In this document: positions 18,336-26,620 of the stretch, one piece after another
Layout of the letters: the number at the start of each line of letters is the position of its first letter
Numbering within the stretch: the stretch's first letter is position 1
Source: Variovorax paradoxus
Lineage (GTDB): Bacteria; Pseudomonadota; Gammaproteobacteria; Burkholderiales; Burkholderiaceae_C
Length of the DNA stretch: 64,000 bases
NCBI RefSeq assembly: GCF_030815855.1
Contig: NZ_JAUSXG010000001.1
Location: 4,402,001 to 4,466,000 of the forward strand
Direction of reading: 5' to 3'
Position numbers and translations under genes: made by a program
The notes under the pieces: generated by a model
Databases searched by the model: none
What the model was told of the DNA's origin: nothing
Seen by the model: the letters and a program-made list of their open reading frames with translations, nothing else

Positions 18336-19778
18336 ATGTTTTCTGCCGACCTGCTCGAACTGACTGCCACCGAACTGTCGAATCGCATCGCAGCGCGCAA
18401 GGTGTCTTGCCGCGAGGTGATGCAAGCCTCGCTGGCCCGCATCGAAGCGCTCAACCCGCGCTTCAACGCCATCGTCTCGCTGCGCGACCCCGAGGCCCTG
18501 CTGGCCGAAGCCAGCGAGCGCGACGCCGAGCTGGCCCGCGGCGAGCGGCGCGGCTGGATGCACGGCTTTCCGCTGGCGGTGAAGGATTTGAGCCACGCCG
18601 CCGGCCTGCCGACCTCCATGGGCTCGCCCCTGTCGCCGGGCTCCGCGGCACGCACCGACAGCCTGCACGTCGCGCGCATGCGCGAGTCCGGCGCCATCGT
18701 GATCGGCAAGACCAACACGCCCGAGTTCGGCCTGGGCTCGCACACCTACAACACGGTGTTCGGCATCACCCGCAACGCCTACGCCCCCGACCGCAGCGCC
18801 GGGGGCAGCAGCGGCGGCGCTGCCGTGGCGCTGGCCCTGGGCATGCTGCCGGTGGCCGACGGCAGCGACATGATGGGTTCGCTGCGCAACCCGGCGGCCT
18901 TCAACAACGTGATCGGCATGCGGCCCTCGCGCGGCCGCGTGCCCGGCGACCCGGAGCAGGAACTGTTCTTCCAGCAACTGGGCACCGAAGGCCCGATGGC
19001 CCGCACCGTGGAAGACACCGCGCGGCTGCTGGCGGTGCAAGCAGGCTTCGACACGCGCGTGCCGCTGTCGTCGCCGCAGGCCCTGCCCGCACCCGATGCG
19101 CTGCAGCTCGACGACAACGTCGAGGGCCTGCGCGTCGGCTGGCTCGGCAGCATCTGGCCCGATCTGCCGCTGGCGCCGGGCATCCGCGAACTCGGCGAAC
19201 GCGCGCTCGAGACCTTTCGCGCCGTCGGCTGCGAAGTCGAGCCTTGCACGCTCGACGTGCCGCGCGAGCACAACTGGAGCGCATGGCTGCGCCTGCGCCA
19301 GCTGCTGGTCGGCGGCAAGCTCGGCGCCTACCTGAGCGACCCGAAGCTGTTCGCTCAGCTCAAGCCCGAGGCGCAGTGGGAAATCGAGCAGAGCCGGCAC
19401 CTCGATGCGGCATCGCTGTACCAGGCCTCGCTCTATCGTTCGAACGTGTACCGCGCGTTCCTGAGGCTCTTCGAGCGCTTTGACTTCGTGCTGGCGCCAT
19501 CGGCGCAGGTGTTCCCTTTCGATGCCGAGCTGCACTGGCCCGCCGAGGTGGCCGGCGTGCCGAGCGACACGTACCACCGCTGGATGGAAATCGTGACGCC
19601 GTTCACGCTGGCCGGCCTGCCGACGCTGAACGTGCGCGCCGGCTTCGGCGAGGGCGGGTTGCCGATGGGCCTGCAACTGGCCGGACCGATCCACGCGGAC
19701 CTGGGTGTGCTGCGGCTGGGGCATGTGTATGAAAAGGCGTGCGGATGGGGCAAGCAACGCCCGTCGGTCTTGGCCTGA
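18336..19778 (+). CDS. Amidase (amidase-signature family)
   Basis: A 480-residue amidase-signature hydrolase. The Ser-cisSer-Lys triad is visible: Lys in FPLAVKDLSHAAG near residue 83, the cis-Ser in GGSSGGAAVALALG near 154-167, and the nucleophile Ser in GSDMMGSLRNPA near 177. It hydrolyses a carboxylic amide to acid and ammonia; substrate unknown. ATG 18336 gives the normal family start, and a longer frame from 18102 overlaps the lysR gene. It diverges from lysR. A palindromic repeat element follows its stop codon directly. Confidence 0.9.
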   Translation: MFSADLLELTATELSNRIAARKVSCREVMQASLARIEALNPRFNAIVSLRDPEALLAEASERDAELARGERRGWMHGFPLAVKDLSHAAGLPTSMGSPLSPGSAARTDSLHVARMRESGAIVIGKTNTPEFGLGSHTYNTVFGITRNAYAPDRSAGGSSGGAAVALALGMLPVADGSDMMGSLRNPAAFNNVIGMRPSRGRVPGDPEQELFFQQLGTEGPMARTVEDTARLLAVQAGFDTRVPLSSPQALPAPDALQLDDNVEGLRVGWLGSIWPDLPLAPGIRELGERALETFRAVGCEVEPCTLDVPREHNWSAWLRLRQLLVGGKLGAYLSDPKLFAQLKPEAQWEIEQSRHLDAASLYQASLYRSNVYRAFLRLFERFDFVLAPSAQVFPFDAELHWPAEVAGVPSDTYHRWMEIVTPFTLAGLPTLNVRAGFGEGGLPMGLQLAGPIHADLGVLRLGHVYEKACGWGKQRPSVLA

Positions 19779-19779
19779 C

Positions 19780-19880
19780 TCCCTCCCCTCCCGGGGGAGG
19801 GCTGGGGTGGGGGCAGGCGGCGCATCCATGGAGCGCCCTGCCCGCCCCCATCCCAACCTTCCCCCAAAGGGGGAAGGAGC
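19780..19880. repeat. Miniature inverted-repeat pair (degenerate copy)
   Basis: Left: a C/G palindrome about 19780-19800, then the tail CTGGGGTGGGGG. Right: CCCCCATCCCAACC, then a palindrome near 19859-19876. The 28-base middle contains GGCGGCGCAT and GAGCGCCCTGC, which also occur between the pair at 41113-41224. It fills the gap between the convergent amidase and dehydrogenase genes and may serve as a terminator for both. Confidence 0.7.
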
Positions 19881-19887
19881 AAGATCT

Positions 19888-20826
19888 TCAGACGGGCGTC
19901 AGCACGCCGCGCCCTGCAAAGTGCCCTTCGGCATTCGCAAGAAAATGGTCGACCGATTTCTGCGTTGCCTCGGGCGACCAGCCCGCCATGTGGGGCGTGA
20001 GCAGCACGTTATCGAGGCCGACCAGCGGCTCGGGCCGCTTGGGCTCGCTTTCGTACACATCGAGGCCCGCGCCCCCGATGCGGTTCTCGCGCAGGGCCGC
20101 GGCGAGCGCCTCGGTATCGACCACGCTGCCGCGGCCGATGCTGACCAGAAAGCCTTGCGGCCCGAGCGCATCGAGCACCTCGGCATTCACCAGGTGCCTG
20201 GTCGCCGGCCCGCCGGGCGCGGCGAGCACCAGGAAGTCGGCCCAGGTGGCGAGCGACTTCAGGTCGCCGAAGTAGCGCTGCGTTGCGCCTTCGCGCGGCT
20301 TGCGATTGTGATAGCCGACTTCCATGTCGAACGCCGCTGCCCGCTTGGCGATCTTCTGGCCGATGGTGCCCAGCCCGAGGATGCCGAGCTTCTTGCCCGA
20401 CACGTTCGGCGGTTGCGGAATGGCTTCGCGCCACACACCCTCGCGGCACAGCCGGTCGAGTTGGCGGAAGCCGCGCACGATGCTGATCAGCAGGCCAAAG
20501 GCATGGTCGGCCACGCAGTCGTCGTTGGTGCCCGCACCGTTGGCCGTGGCGATGCCGCGCGCCCGGGTCACGTCGAGCGGCACGCCCTCGTAGCCCGCGC
20601 CCATGCAGCAGATCAGCTCGAGCGCCGGCATGGCCGCAATTTCTTCGGAGGTGATGCCGATCACGCCGATGGTCAGCACCGCACGAAACTTCTTGCCGTG
20701 CTCGGCAATGGCGGCGGCGCGTGCGGCAGCGTCGAAGGCATAGGTCATGTCATAGACCTCGGCAATCTGGGCCTGGTGAGCGCTCGAGAGGCTGTTGAGC
20801 ACCAGCAGGGGAATCTTGGTCGACAC
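19888..20826 (-). CDS. D-isomer-specific 2-hydroxyacid dehydrogenase
   Basis: A 312-residue NAD(P)-dependent dehydrogenase reducing glyoxylate, hydroxypyruvate or another 2-oxoacid. The nucleotide-binding GILGLGTIGQKIAKRA lies near residues 147-162, and the following HNRKP basic residues suggest NADPH. Catalytic residues fit Arg in VSIGRGSVVD, Glu in YESEPKRPEP and His in LTPHMAGWS. It is somewhat shorter than GhrB-type enzymes. It converges with the amidase gene; the Atm1-type exporter gene ends 39 bases upstream of its start on the same strand. Confidence 0.88.
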   Translation of the reverse strand: MSTKIPLLVLNSLSSAHQAQIAEVYDMTYAFDAAARAAAIAEHGKKFRAVLTIGVIGITSEEIAAMPALELICCMGAGYEGVPLDVTRARGIATANGAGTNDDCVADHAFGLLISIVRGFRQLDRLCREGVWREAIPQPPNVSGKKLGILGLGTIGQKIAKRAAAFDMEVGYHNRKPREGATQRYFGDLKSLATWADFLVLAAPGGPATRHLVNAEVLDALGPQGFLVSIGRGSVVDTEALAAALRENRIGGAGLDVYESEPKRPEPLVGLDNVLLTPHMAGWSPEATQKSVDHFLANAEGHFAGRGVLTPV

Positions 20827-20865
20827 GTCTGAACTCCTGGATCGATAAAAAAAAGAATGATCGGG

Positions 20866-22743
20866 CTACATCAGGGGTGTGGCTTCGCTCTTCTGCAAAG
20901 TCCACATCTGCGCATAGCGGCCTTGCTTGGCCAGCAGCTGTGCGTGGGTGCCTCGCTCGACGATCACGCCGGATTCGAGCACCAGGATCTCGTGCGCGTC
21001 GACCACGGTCGACAGCCGGTGCGCGATGACCAGCGTGGTCTTGTCCTGCGCCGCACTCTTGAGCTCCGACTGGATGGCACGCTCGTTGGCCGAGTCGAGC
21101 GCGGAGGTGGCCTCGTCGAAGATCACGATCGGCGGGTTCTTAAGCAGCGTGCGCGCAATGGCCACGCGCTGCTTCTCGCCACCCGACAACTTGAGGCCGC
21201 GTTCGCCCACGGTCGTTTCGTAGCCTTTGGGCGTGGCCGAGATGAAGTCGTGGATGCGTGCCGCGCGCGCGGCACCTTCCACTTCCTCGCGCGTGGCACC
21301 GGGGCGGCCGTAGGCGATGTTGTATTCGACCGTGTCGTTGAACAGCACCGTGTCCTGCGGCACGATGCCGATCGCGCGGCGCACGCTGGACTGCTGCACT
21401 TCGCGGATGTCCTGGCCGCCGATGGTGATGCGGCCTTGCTGGACGTCGTAGAAGCGATAGAGCAGCCGTGCGAGCGTCGATTTTCCAGAGCCCGAGGGGC
21501 CGACCACGGCGACGGTCTTGCCGGCGGGAATCTCGAAGCTAACGTGCTTGAGGATGGGCCGGGCGGGCTCGTAGGCGAAGCTCACGTCCTCGAAACGGAT
21601 GGTGGAGTCGACGCCGCTGCCCTCACCCCCGCCCTCTCCCGGAGGGAGAGGGTGCAAAGACAGAGGTTGCGCGCCGGGCGCGTCGCGCACCTCGCGCTCT
21701 TTTTCCATCAGCACGAACATCTTGTCCAGGTCGGTCAGGCTCTGCTTGATCTCGCGGTAGATCACGCCCAGGAAGTTCAGCGGAATGTAGAGCTGGATCA
21801 TGAAGGCGTTGACCATCACCAGGTCGCCCAGCGTCATGCGCCCTTCGACCACGCCCGAGGTGGCGCGCCACAGCATCAGCACCAGGCTCGCGGCGATGAT
21901 CATCTGCTGGCCGATGTTGAGCATGCTCAGCGTGCGCTGGCTCTTGATGGCGGCCTTGCGGTAGCGGTCCAAGCTCGCGTCGTAGCGCTTCGCCTCGAAC
22001 TCCTCGTTATTGAAATACTTGACGGTTTCGTAATTCAACAGCGAATCGACCGCGCGGCTCTGGGCCATCGAGTCGAGCTCGTTCATGGTCTTGCGGAACT
22101 GCGTGCGCCACTCGGTCACCGTGACGGTGAAGCTGATGTACAGCACCAGCGCCGCACCGGTGATCCAGACGAACAGCGAATCGAACTTCACGCCCAAAAT
22201 GGTGAGCACCAGCACCAGTTCGATGATGGTCGGCACGATGCTGTAGAGCGACATCGAGATGAGCGAGTGCACGCCGCGCGTGCCACGTTCGATGTCGCGC
22301 GTCATGCCGCCGGTCTGGCGCTCCAGGTGAAAGCGCAGGCTCAGCGAATGCAGGTGGCCGAACACCTCCAGCGCAATCTGCCGCGCCGTTCCCTCGGTGG
22401 CCTTGGCGAAGATCAGCTCGCGCAGTTCGCCGAAGAGCGCGGTCGAGAACCGCAGCAGCCCGTAAGCCAGCAAGAGCCCGATCGGCACGATCAGGAGCGC
22501 CTGCGCCATGTCGGGCTTGGGCGTCATCGTGTCGATGAGGTTCTTGAGCAGCACGGGCACGCCGACGTTGGCCACCTTGGCACCCACCATGAAGGCGAGC
22601 GCGGCGATCACCCGCCACTTGTACTGCCACAAATAGGGGAAAAGGCGGCGCAGCGTCGCCCAGTCGGAACGGTCGCTGCGCGCCGGCGCGTGGCCGGTGG
22701 CGGAATGGGAGGGAGGGGGTAGGGCTTCGCCGCTGCGGCGCAT
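20866..22743 (-). CDS. Atm1-type ABC exporter (fused membrane and ATPase domains)
   Basis: A 625-residue half-size ABC exporter. Six membrane helices span roughly residues 35-330. The ATPase domain has GPSGSGKST near 415, LSGGEKQRVAIARTLLKNPP near 520 and the Walker B IVIFDEATSALDS. The C-terminus VERGTHAQLLAKQGRYAQMW is typical of the Atm1/HMT1 group, which exports glutathione or thiol-metal compounds. I chose ATG 22743; longer frames overlap the divergent thioesterase. About residues 364-374 (HPLPPGEGGGE), in the linker, are encoded by a palindromic repeat. Confidence 0.9.
   Translation of the reverse strand: MRRSGEALPPPSHSATGHAPARSDRSDWATLRRLFPYLWQYKWRVIAALAFMVGAKVANVGVPVLLKNLIDTMTPKPDMAQALLIVPIGLLLAYGLLRFSTALFGELRELIFAKATEGTARQIALEVFGHLHSLSLRFHLERQTGGMTRDIERGTRGVHSLISMSLYSIVPTIIELVLVLTILGVKFDSLFVWITGAALVLYISFTVTVTEWRTQFRKTMNELDSMAQSRAVDSLLNYETVKYFNNEEFEAKRYDASLDRYRKAAIKSQRTLSMLNIGQQMIIAASLVLMLWRATSGVVEGRMTLGDLVMVNAFMIQLYIPLNFLGVIYREIKQSLTDLDKMFVLMEKEREVRDAPGAQPLSLHPLPPGEGGGEGSGVDSTIRFEDVSFAYEPARPILKHVSFEIPAGKTVAVVGPSGSGKSTLARLLYRFYDVQQGRITIGGQDIREVQQSSVRRAIGIVPQDTVLFNDTVEYNIAYGRPGATREEVEGAARAARIHDFISATPKGYETTVGERGLKLSGGEKQRVAIARTLLKNPPIVIFDEATSALDSANERAIQSELKSAAQDKTTLVIAHRLSTVVDAHEILVLESGVIVERGTHAQLLAKQGRYAQMWTLQKSEATPLM
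21620..21653. repeat. Single repeat end inside an ABC exporter gene
   Basis: Tail CCCTCACCCC followed by CCCTCTCCC/GGGAGAGGG arms around a short loop. It matches the ends of the DUF559 element at 28938-29325. It is in frame in the exporter gene and encodes a Gly/Pro/Glu-rich stretch in the membrane-to-ATPase linker, so the gene is not broken. Confidence 0.8.
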
Positions 22744-22786
22744 GAGGGACAATCGTGGTTGCTTTGTTCTGCCCCAGATTGTGCCC

Positions 22787-23206
22787 ATGTCCGATACTTC
22801 CAGCACCGCCGCTGCCGCCACCCTCAAAAGCCTGCCCACCGACATGGAGCTGGTGCTCAAGGTCATTCCGATGCCGGCCGACTGCAACGCCAACGGCGAC
22901 ATCTTCGGCGGCTGGGTCATGGCGCAGTGCGACCTCGCCGGCTCGGTCATTCCGGCGCGCTACGCCAAGGGGCGCCAGGCCACGGTGGCCGTGAACGAAT
23001 TCATCTTCAAGCAGCCGGTGCGGCTGGGCGACATTCTTTCGTTCTATTCGAGGCTGGTGCGCATCGGGCGCACCTCGGTCACTGTCACCGTCGAAGTCTT
23101 TGCCGAACGCTTCATGGCCCAGGGCGAGTACATCAAGGTGACGCAGGCCACCTTCACCTACGTCGCCATCGACGACAACGGCCGGCCCCGCCCGATCGAG
23201 AAATAA
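22787..23206 (+). CDS. Acyl-CoA thioesterase (hotdog fold, YciA-like)
   Basis: A 139-residue single hotdog-domain thioesterase. It has the typical MELVLKVIPMPADCNANGDIFGGWVM region, with the catalytic Asp in NGDIFGGW, then VNEFIFKQPVRLGD and a C-terminal VAIDDNGRPRPI. It releases free acid and CoA from acyl-CoAs and probably forms hexamers as in YciA. I chose ATG 22787, which gives the normal start; a longer frame overlaps the divergent exporter gene. Only 43 bases separate the two divergent starts. A weak stem (23215-23228) lies between this gene and the convergent hydratase. Confidence 0.9.
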   Translation: MSDTSSTAAAATLKSLPTDMELVLKVIPMPADCNANGDIFGGWVMAQCDLAGSVIPARYAKGRQATVAVNEFIFKQPVRLGDILSFYSRLVRIGRTSVTVTVEVFAERFMAQGEYIKVTQATFTYVAIDDNGRPRPIEK

Positions 23207-23250
23207 TCCGGCCTCCGCCTTTCGGCGGGCCTTGCGCGTGGCGCCGGGCT

Positions 23251-24015
23251 TCAGACCTTCGAAAAATCCGGCTTGCGCTTTTCCATGAACGCGCCGAAGG
23301 CTTCGCGCGCCGCAGGCTCGCGCAGCATGCGCCCGAAGCTCGCGCCCTCTTCGTCCATGCGTTCGAGCACGGCGGGCAACTGCGCCTTTTTCAGCAGGCG
23401 CTTGGTTTCGACCAGCGCACTCAGCGGCTTGGCCGCGAGCTTGCGGGCCTGAACCTGCGCAATGGCGTTGGCCTCGGTCGGCGGCACGATGCGGTTGACC
23501 AGGCCCACTTCGAGCGCGGCCTCGGCCATGAAGGGCTCGCCCAGCAGCAGCGCTTCGGCCGCGCGGTGGTAGCCCAGCATCTGCGGCACCAGCAGGCTCG
23601 ACGCCGCTTCGGGGCACAGGCCCAGGTTCACGAAAGGCATCGAGAAGGCCGCGTTGTCGCCGGCATAGACCAGGTCGCAGTGGAAGAGCATGGTCGTGCC
23701 GATGCCGACCGCCGGACCGCACACAGACGCGACGATGGGCTTCGGAAAGGCCGCGATGCCGCGCAGGAAGCGGAACACCGGCGACTCCTTGCCGGCGGGC
23801 GGGGCGTTGAGGAAATCGCCGATGTCGTTGCCGGCGCTGAAGATCGTCGGGTCGCCCTGGATCAGCACGCAGCGCACGGCGGTGTCGATTTCGGCCGTGG
23901 CCAACGCATCGGCGAGTTCTGCGTACATGCCGCTGGTGATCGAGTTCTTCTTGTCGACGCGGTTGAAGGTGAGGGTCATCACGCCGGCTTCGGCGTGGAC
24001 GAGGATGTCGCTCAT
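23251..24015 (-). CDS. Enoyl-CoA hydratase/isomerase family protein
   Basis: A 254-residue crotonase-fold protein with MTLTFNRVDKKNSITSGMYAEL near the N-terminus. Oxyanion-hole segments are FSAGNDIGDFL and SVCGPAVGIGTTMLFHCD, and the C-terminus EAFGAFMEKRKPDFSK is family-typical. It would hydrate enoyl-CoA or isomerise double bonds. The start at 24015 is preceded on its strand by the HCCA isomerase gene, 43 bases away, so the two are probably co-transcribed. Confidence 0.88.
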   Translation of the reverse strand: MSDILVHAEAGVMTLTFNRVDKKNSITSGMYAELADALATAEIDTAVRCVLIQGDPTIFSAGNDIGDFLNAPPAGKESPVFRFLRGIAAFPKPIVASVCGPAVGIGTTMLFHCDLVYAGDNAAFSMPFVNLGLCPEAASSLLVPQMLGYHRAAEALLLGEPFMAEAALEVGLVNRIVPPTEANAIAQVQARKLAAKPLSALVETKRLLKKAQLPAVLERMDEEGASFGRMLREPAAREAFGAFMEKRKPDFSKV

Positions 24016-24058
24016 GGGAATGGTCCTTGGATAAAACGGGTGGTGATGACGCCGGCGC

Positions 24059-24652
24059 TCAGGCGTCGAGGGCTTCGCGCACAAAATCGAGGCGGTCTTG
24101 CCCCCAGAACATCTGGTCGCCGACGAACATGGTGGGCGCGCCGAAGACGCCGCGTTCCACCGCTTCTTGCGTGACGGCCTTCAGGCGGTCCTTGACCTCC
24201 TGGGAGCCGGCCAGCGCGAGCAAGGCGGTGGCGTCGAAGCCCGCATTTTGAAGCACGGCGCCGACGGTGGCGGGGTCGTTGAGGTTCTTCGGCTCTACCC
24301 ACATGGCCTGGAAGATGGCATCGACATACGCACCGAAGCGTGCGGGCTCTTTCATCTGGATGCCGGTGGCACCGCGCATCAGCAGCAGCGTGTTGATGGG
24401 GAAGTGCGGGTTGTGCACAAAGGGCACGCCATAGCGCTTTGCAAAGCGCTGCAGGTCGATGGTCATGTACGGCGCCTTGGGCACCACTTCGGCCGGCGAG
24501 CGGTTGCCCGTGGCCTGGAACACGCCGCCCAGGAGCATGGGCTTCCACACCAGTTCGGCACCGGTATCGGCGCAGACGTGCGGCAGCTGCGTGGCGGCCA
24601 GGTAGGCGGCGGGGCTGCCGAAGTCGAAATAGAAGTCTACGGATTTGGTCAT
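24059..24652 (-). CDS. 2-hydroxychromene-2-carboxylate isomerase family (DsbA-fold, GST-kappa like)
   Basis: A 197-residue DsbA-fold protein starting SVDFYFDFGSPAAYLAATQL, where the Ser of GSP corresponds to the glutathione-activating residue. VPKAPYMTIDLQRFAKRYG and GVFGAPTMFVGDQMFWGQDR are typical of HCCA isomerases. Those isomerases are known from naphthalene degradation, but many relatives act elsewhere, so the substrate is open. The hydratase downstream suggests degradation of an aromatic or other CoA-linked compound. The 351 bases upstream contain repeat copy B and no gene. Confidence 0.85.
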   Translation of the reverse strand: MTKSVDFYFDFGSPAAYLAATQLPHVCADTGAELVWKPMLLGGVFQATGNRSPAEVVPKAPYMTIDLQRFAKRYGVPFVHNPHFPINTLLLMRGATGIQMKEPARFGAYVDAIFQAMWVEPKNLNDPATVGAVLQNAGFDATALLALAGSQEVKDRLKAVTQEAVERGVFGAPTMFVGDQMFWGQDRLDFVREALDA

Positions 24653-24711
24653 GGAGGTCTCTTTGTGGGGTGCGCTCGTTTTTGGCGCTGTTGCTGGTGC
24701 TGTTGCGCTTG

Positions 24712-24967
24712 TTCAGGGCGTGTGCACAGGCCACCGGGTACTCCCCTCCGCGAATGTCCCCCGGCTTCGCCTCCTCCTTGATTTCGCTGCGGGGAGCACC
24801 CGATGCCCTGTGCACCTGGGCACGCTCGGGGTGTACCGCTGATCGACGACCGCTCTGAATAACGCTCACGTCGATGGGGTGCCTTGCGCAGCGAAATCAA
24901 GGGGGAGGCCGCAGGCCGGAGGACATTCGCGGAGCAAGGTACCCCGTCGGCGGGAGTGCGCCCTGAA
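24712..24967. repeat. Long inverted-repeat element, copy B
   Basis: Reverse-oriented copy of the element at 9765-10013. It begins TTCAGGGCG and ends CGCCCTGAA, so short terminal inverted repeats are visible. The imperfect arms run about 24730-24815 and 24868-24955. It fills most of the 351-base gap between the HCCA isomerase and SDR genes. Both neighbours are on the minus strand, so it may lie within a transcript. Confidence 0.75.
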
Positions 24968-25003
24968 CGAGCCATCGAACGCACAACGCAACGAACCGAC
25001 ATC

Positions 25004-25744
25004 TCAGAACTTCTCGGACCAGGGCCGCAAATCAAGCTCGTGCGTCCACGCATCGCGCGGCTGCGAATGCAGCATCCAGTAGCTGTCGGCAATGTGCTCG
25101 GGGTTCAGGATACCGTCGCTCTCCTTCAGCGCATAGCGCTCGGGGAAATTGCTGCGGATGAACTCGGTGTCGATGGCACCGTCGACCACCACGTGTGCGA
25201 CGTGGATGCCTTGGGGACCTAGCTCGCGGGCCATCGACTGGGCCAATGCGCGCAGCGCCATCTTCGCACCCGAGAAGGCACCGAAGTTCGCCGCGCCGCG
25301 CAGCGATGCCGTCGCGCCCGTGAAGATGATCGTGCCGCGATGCCCGCCTTTCGGGAGTTCGCGCGCCACCATGCGCTTTGCCACCTCCCTGCCGTTGAGA
25401 AAGCCGGAGAAGCAAGCCATCTCCCATACCTTGAAATACTTGCGCGCGGTCTCGGTCAGGATGCTCTCGGGCACGTTGGCGCCGATGTTGAACACCATCA
25501 CCTCGATGGGGCCGATGGTCGACTCGATCTGCTCGACCAGCGCGACCACTTCCTCTTCCTTGCGTGCATCGCAGCCGAACGCATGGGCGCGGCCGCCGTC
25601 CGCTTCGATCTGCGCGACCAGCGGCTGCAGCTTGTCGAGGCTGCGCCGCGTGACGCAGGTGGCGAATCCTTCGCGCGCGAAGCGGCGTGCGATGGCGCCG
25701 CCGGTGGCGTCGCCGGCGCCGACGATGAGTGCGGTCTTTTGCAT
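25004..25744 (-). CDS. SDR-family protein lacking the catalytic tyrosine
   Basis: A 246-residue Rossmann protein of the short-chain dehydrogenase family. The cofactor loop reads VGAGDATGGAIARRF instead of the usual TGxxxGxG. At the active site the YxxxK motif reads FSGAK (in NFGAFSGAKMALRAL), so the catalytic Tyr is Phe; I checked this codon as TTC. The fold and the Lys remain. It may use another residue, act on an unusual substrate, or be non-catalytic. ATG 25744 puts the cofactor loop at the N-terminus. It lies 13 bases after the thioesterase gene on the same strand. Confidence 0.85.
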   Translation of the reverse strand: MQKTALIVGAGDATGGAIARRFAREGFATCVTRRSLDKLQPLVAQIEADGGRAHAFGCDARKEEEVVALVEQIESTIGPIEVMVFNIGANVPESILTETARKYFKVWEMACFSGFLNGREVAKRMVARELPKGGHRGTIIFTGATASLRGAANFGAFSGAKMALRALAQSMARELGPQGIHVAHVVVDGAIDTEFIRSNFPERYALKESDGILNPEHIADSYWMLHSQPRDAWTHELDLRPWSEKF

Positions 25745-25757
25745 GGGCGTTCTCTCG

Positions 25758-26588
25758 CTATTCCTTGTAGTAGACGATCTGGTTGGAAGTGGCAAGCAGC
25801 ACGCCCTTCTTGCTCCACAGGTGCGCCGCTTGGTCGAAGAAGCCGTTGAAGAACTGCTGCCCCACCGCGCGGCCCAGCAGGTAGCCCGTGCCGACCTCGG
25901 CGAGCTGCGCCGGCCCGGCATGGAAGTACGTGGTGATCGACACCGTGCCCGCCGGCACGTGCTTGGCGCGGCGCAGCCAGACGCGTGGATAGAACATGTC
26001 GCTCATTGCGGCGAGCGAGGGAAAGTCCATCGGACGCGGCTGGGCGTCGCGCAGCCAGATGCGGGTTTCGCTGTGCTGCTGACTGCCGTCCCACTTCGCG
26101 GGGATGCCACCGCTGCACGGGCGCATCTCGTACTGGTTGATCCAGGCCACGCCGGACGGGCCGATGCTCATGCGATCGACCGTCTCGGGCTCCGGCGCCT
26201 CGGGCATCGGCAGATCGCTCTCGCCCCAGGTGTCGCGGCGGGCGGCGGTCACCACGGTGGCGGTGGTCGTCATGTTCGGTGCGCCGCTCGGGCCGGCCTG
26301 CGTGATCTGCACGGTCCAGTGCTGGGTCGACCGATTGGTGCGCACGGCCGTGGCCTGCACGTCGAAAGCGCCGGCTTCGAGCGCGGCCGCGAAATTGACG
26401 GTCAGCGCGATGGGCGTGCCCAGCAGGTCCGGATGCCGCAACACCGATTGCAGCGCAATGGCCGCCGTGGTGCCGCCGAAGGGGCCGACCATGTTCCAGT
26501 AGTCGGGGCCCGTGGCGCCGGTGAAGTGGCCGGCGCGAATGTCGCTGTGCTGCAGCGAAATGGCTTTGTCGAAGGGATGCGTGCTCAT
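25758..26588 (-). CDS. Thioesterase family protein (double hotdog, TesB-like)
   Basis: A 276-residue protein of the acyl-CoA thioesterase II-like type, made of two hotdog halves. The N-terminal half includes NMVGPFGGTTAAIALQSVL, and the C-terminal half ends AHLWSKKGVLLATSNQIVYY, as typical in this family. It probably hydrolyses acyl-CoAs. ATG 26588 begins MSTHPFDKAISL; the longer frame has no family match. It is in a minus-strand series with the alpha/beta hydrolase (32 bases upstream) and the SDR. Confidence 0.85.
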   Translation of the reverse strand: MSTHPFDKAISLQHSDIRAGHFTGATGPDYWNMVGPFGGTTAAIALQSVLRHPDLLGTPIALTVNFAAALEAGAFDVQATAVRTNRSTQHWTVQITQAGPSGAPNMTTTATVVTAARRDTWGESDLPMPEAPEPETVDRMSIGPSGVAWINQYEMRPCSGGIPAKWDGSQQHSETRIWLRDAQPRPMDFPSLAAMSDMFYPRVWLRRAKHVPAGTVSITTYFHAGPAQLAEVGTGYLLGRAVGQQFFNGFFDQAAHLWSKKGVLLATSNQIVYYKE

Positions 26589-26620
26589 GATGATTTGCAG
26601 TGTGCCCCCGGTGGGTGGCG

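Noticed and set aside
20857..22722. A long plus-strand open frame of 621 codons opposite the ABC exporter
   Set aside because: It is rich in His, Arg, Val and Glu and is the mirror of a well-defined exporter gene. High-GC DNA gives such shadow frames. The same holds for 29214-31853 and 32281-34134.
23210..23231. Possible terminator between the convergent thioesterase and hydratase genes
   Set aside because: Only five pairs plus a wobble, and no T-run on either side. Too weak to list as a feature.
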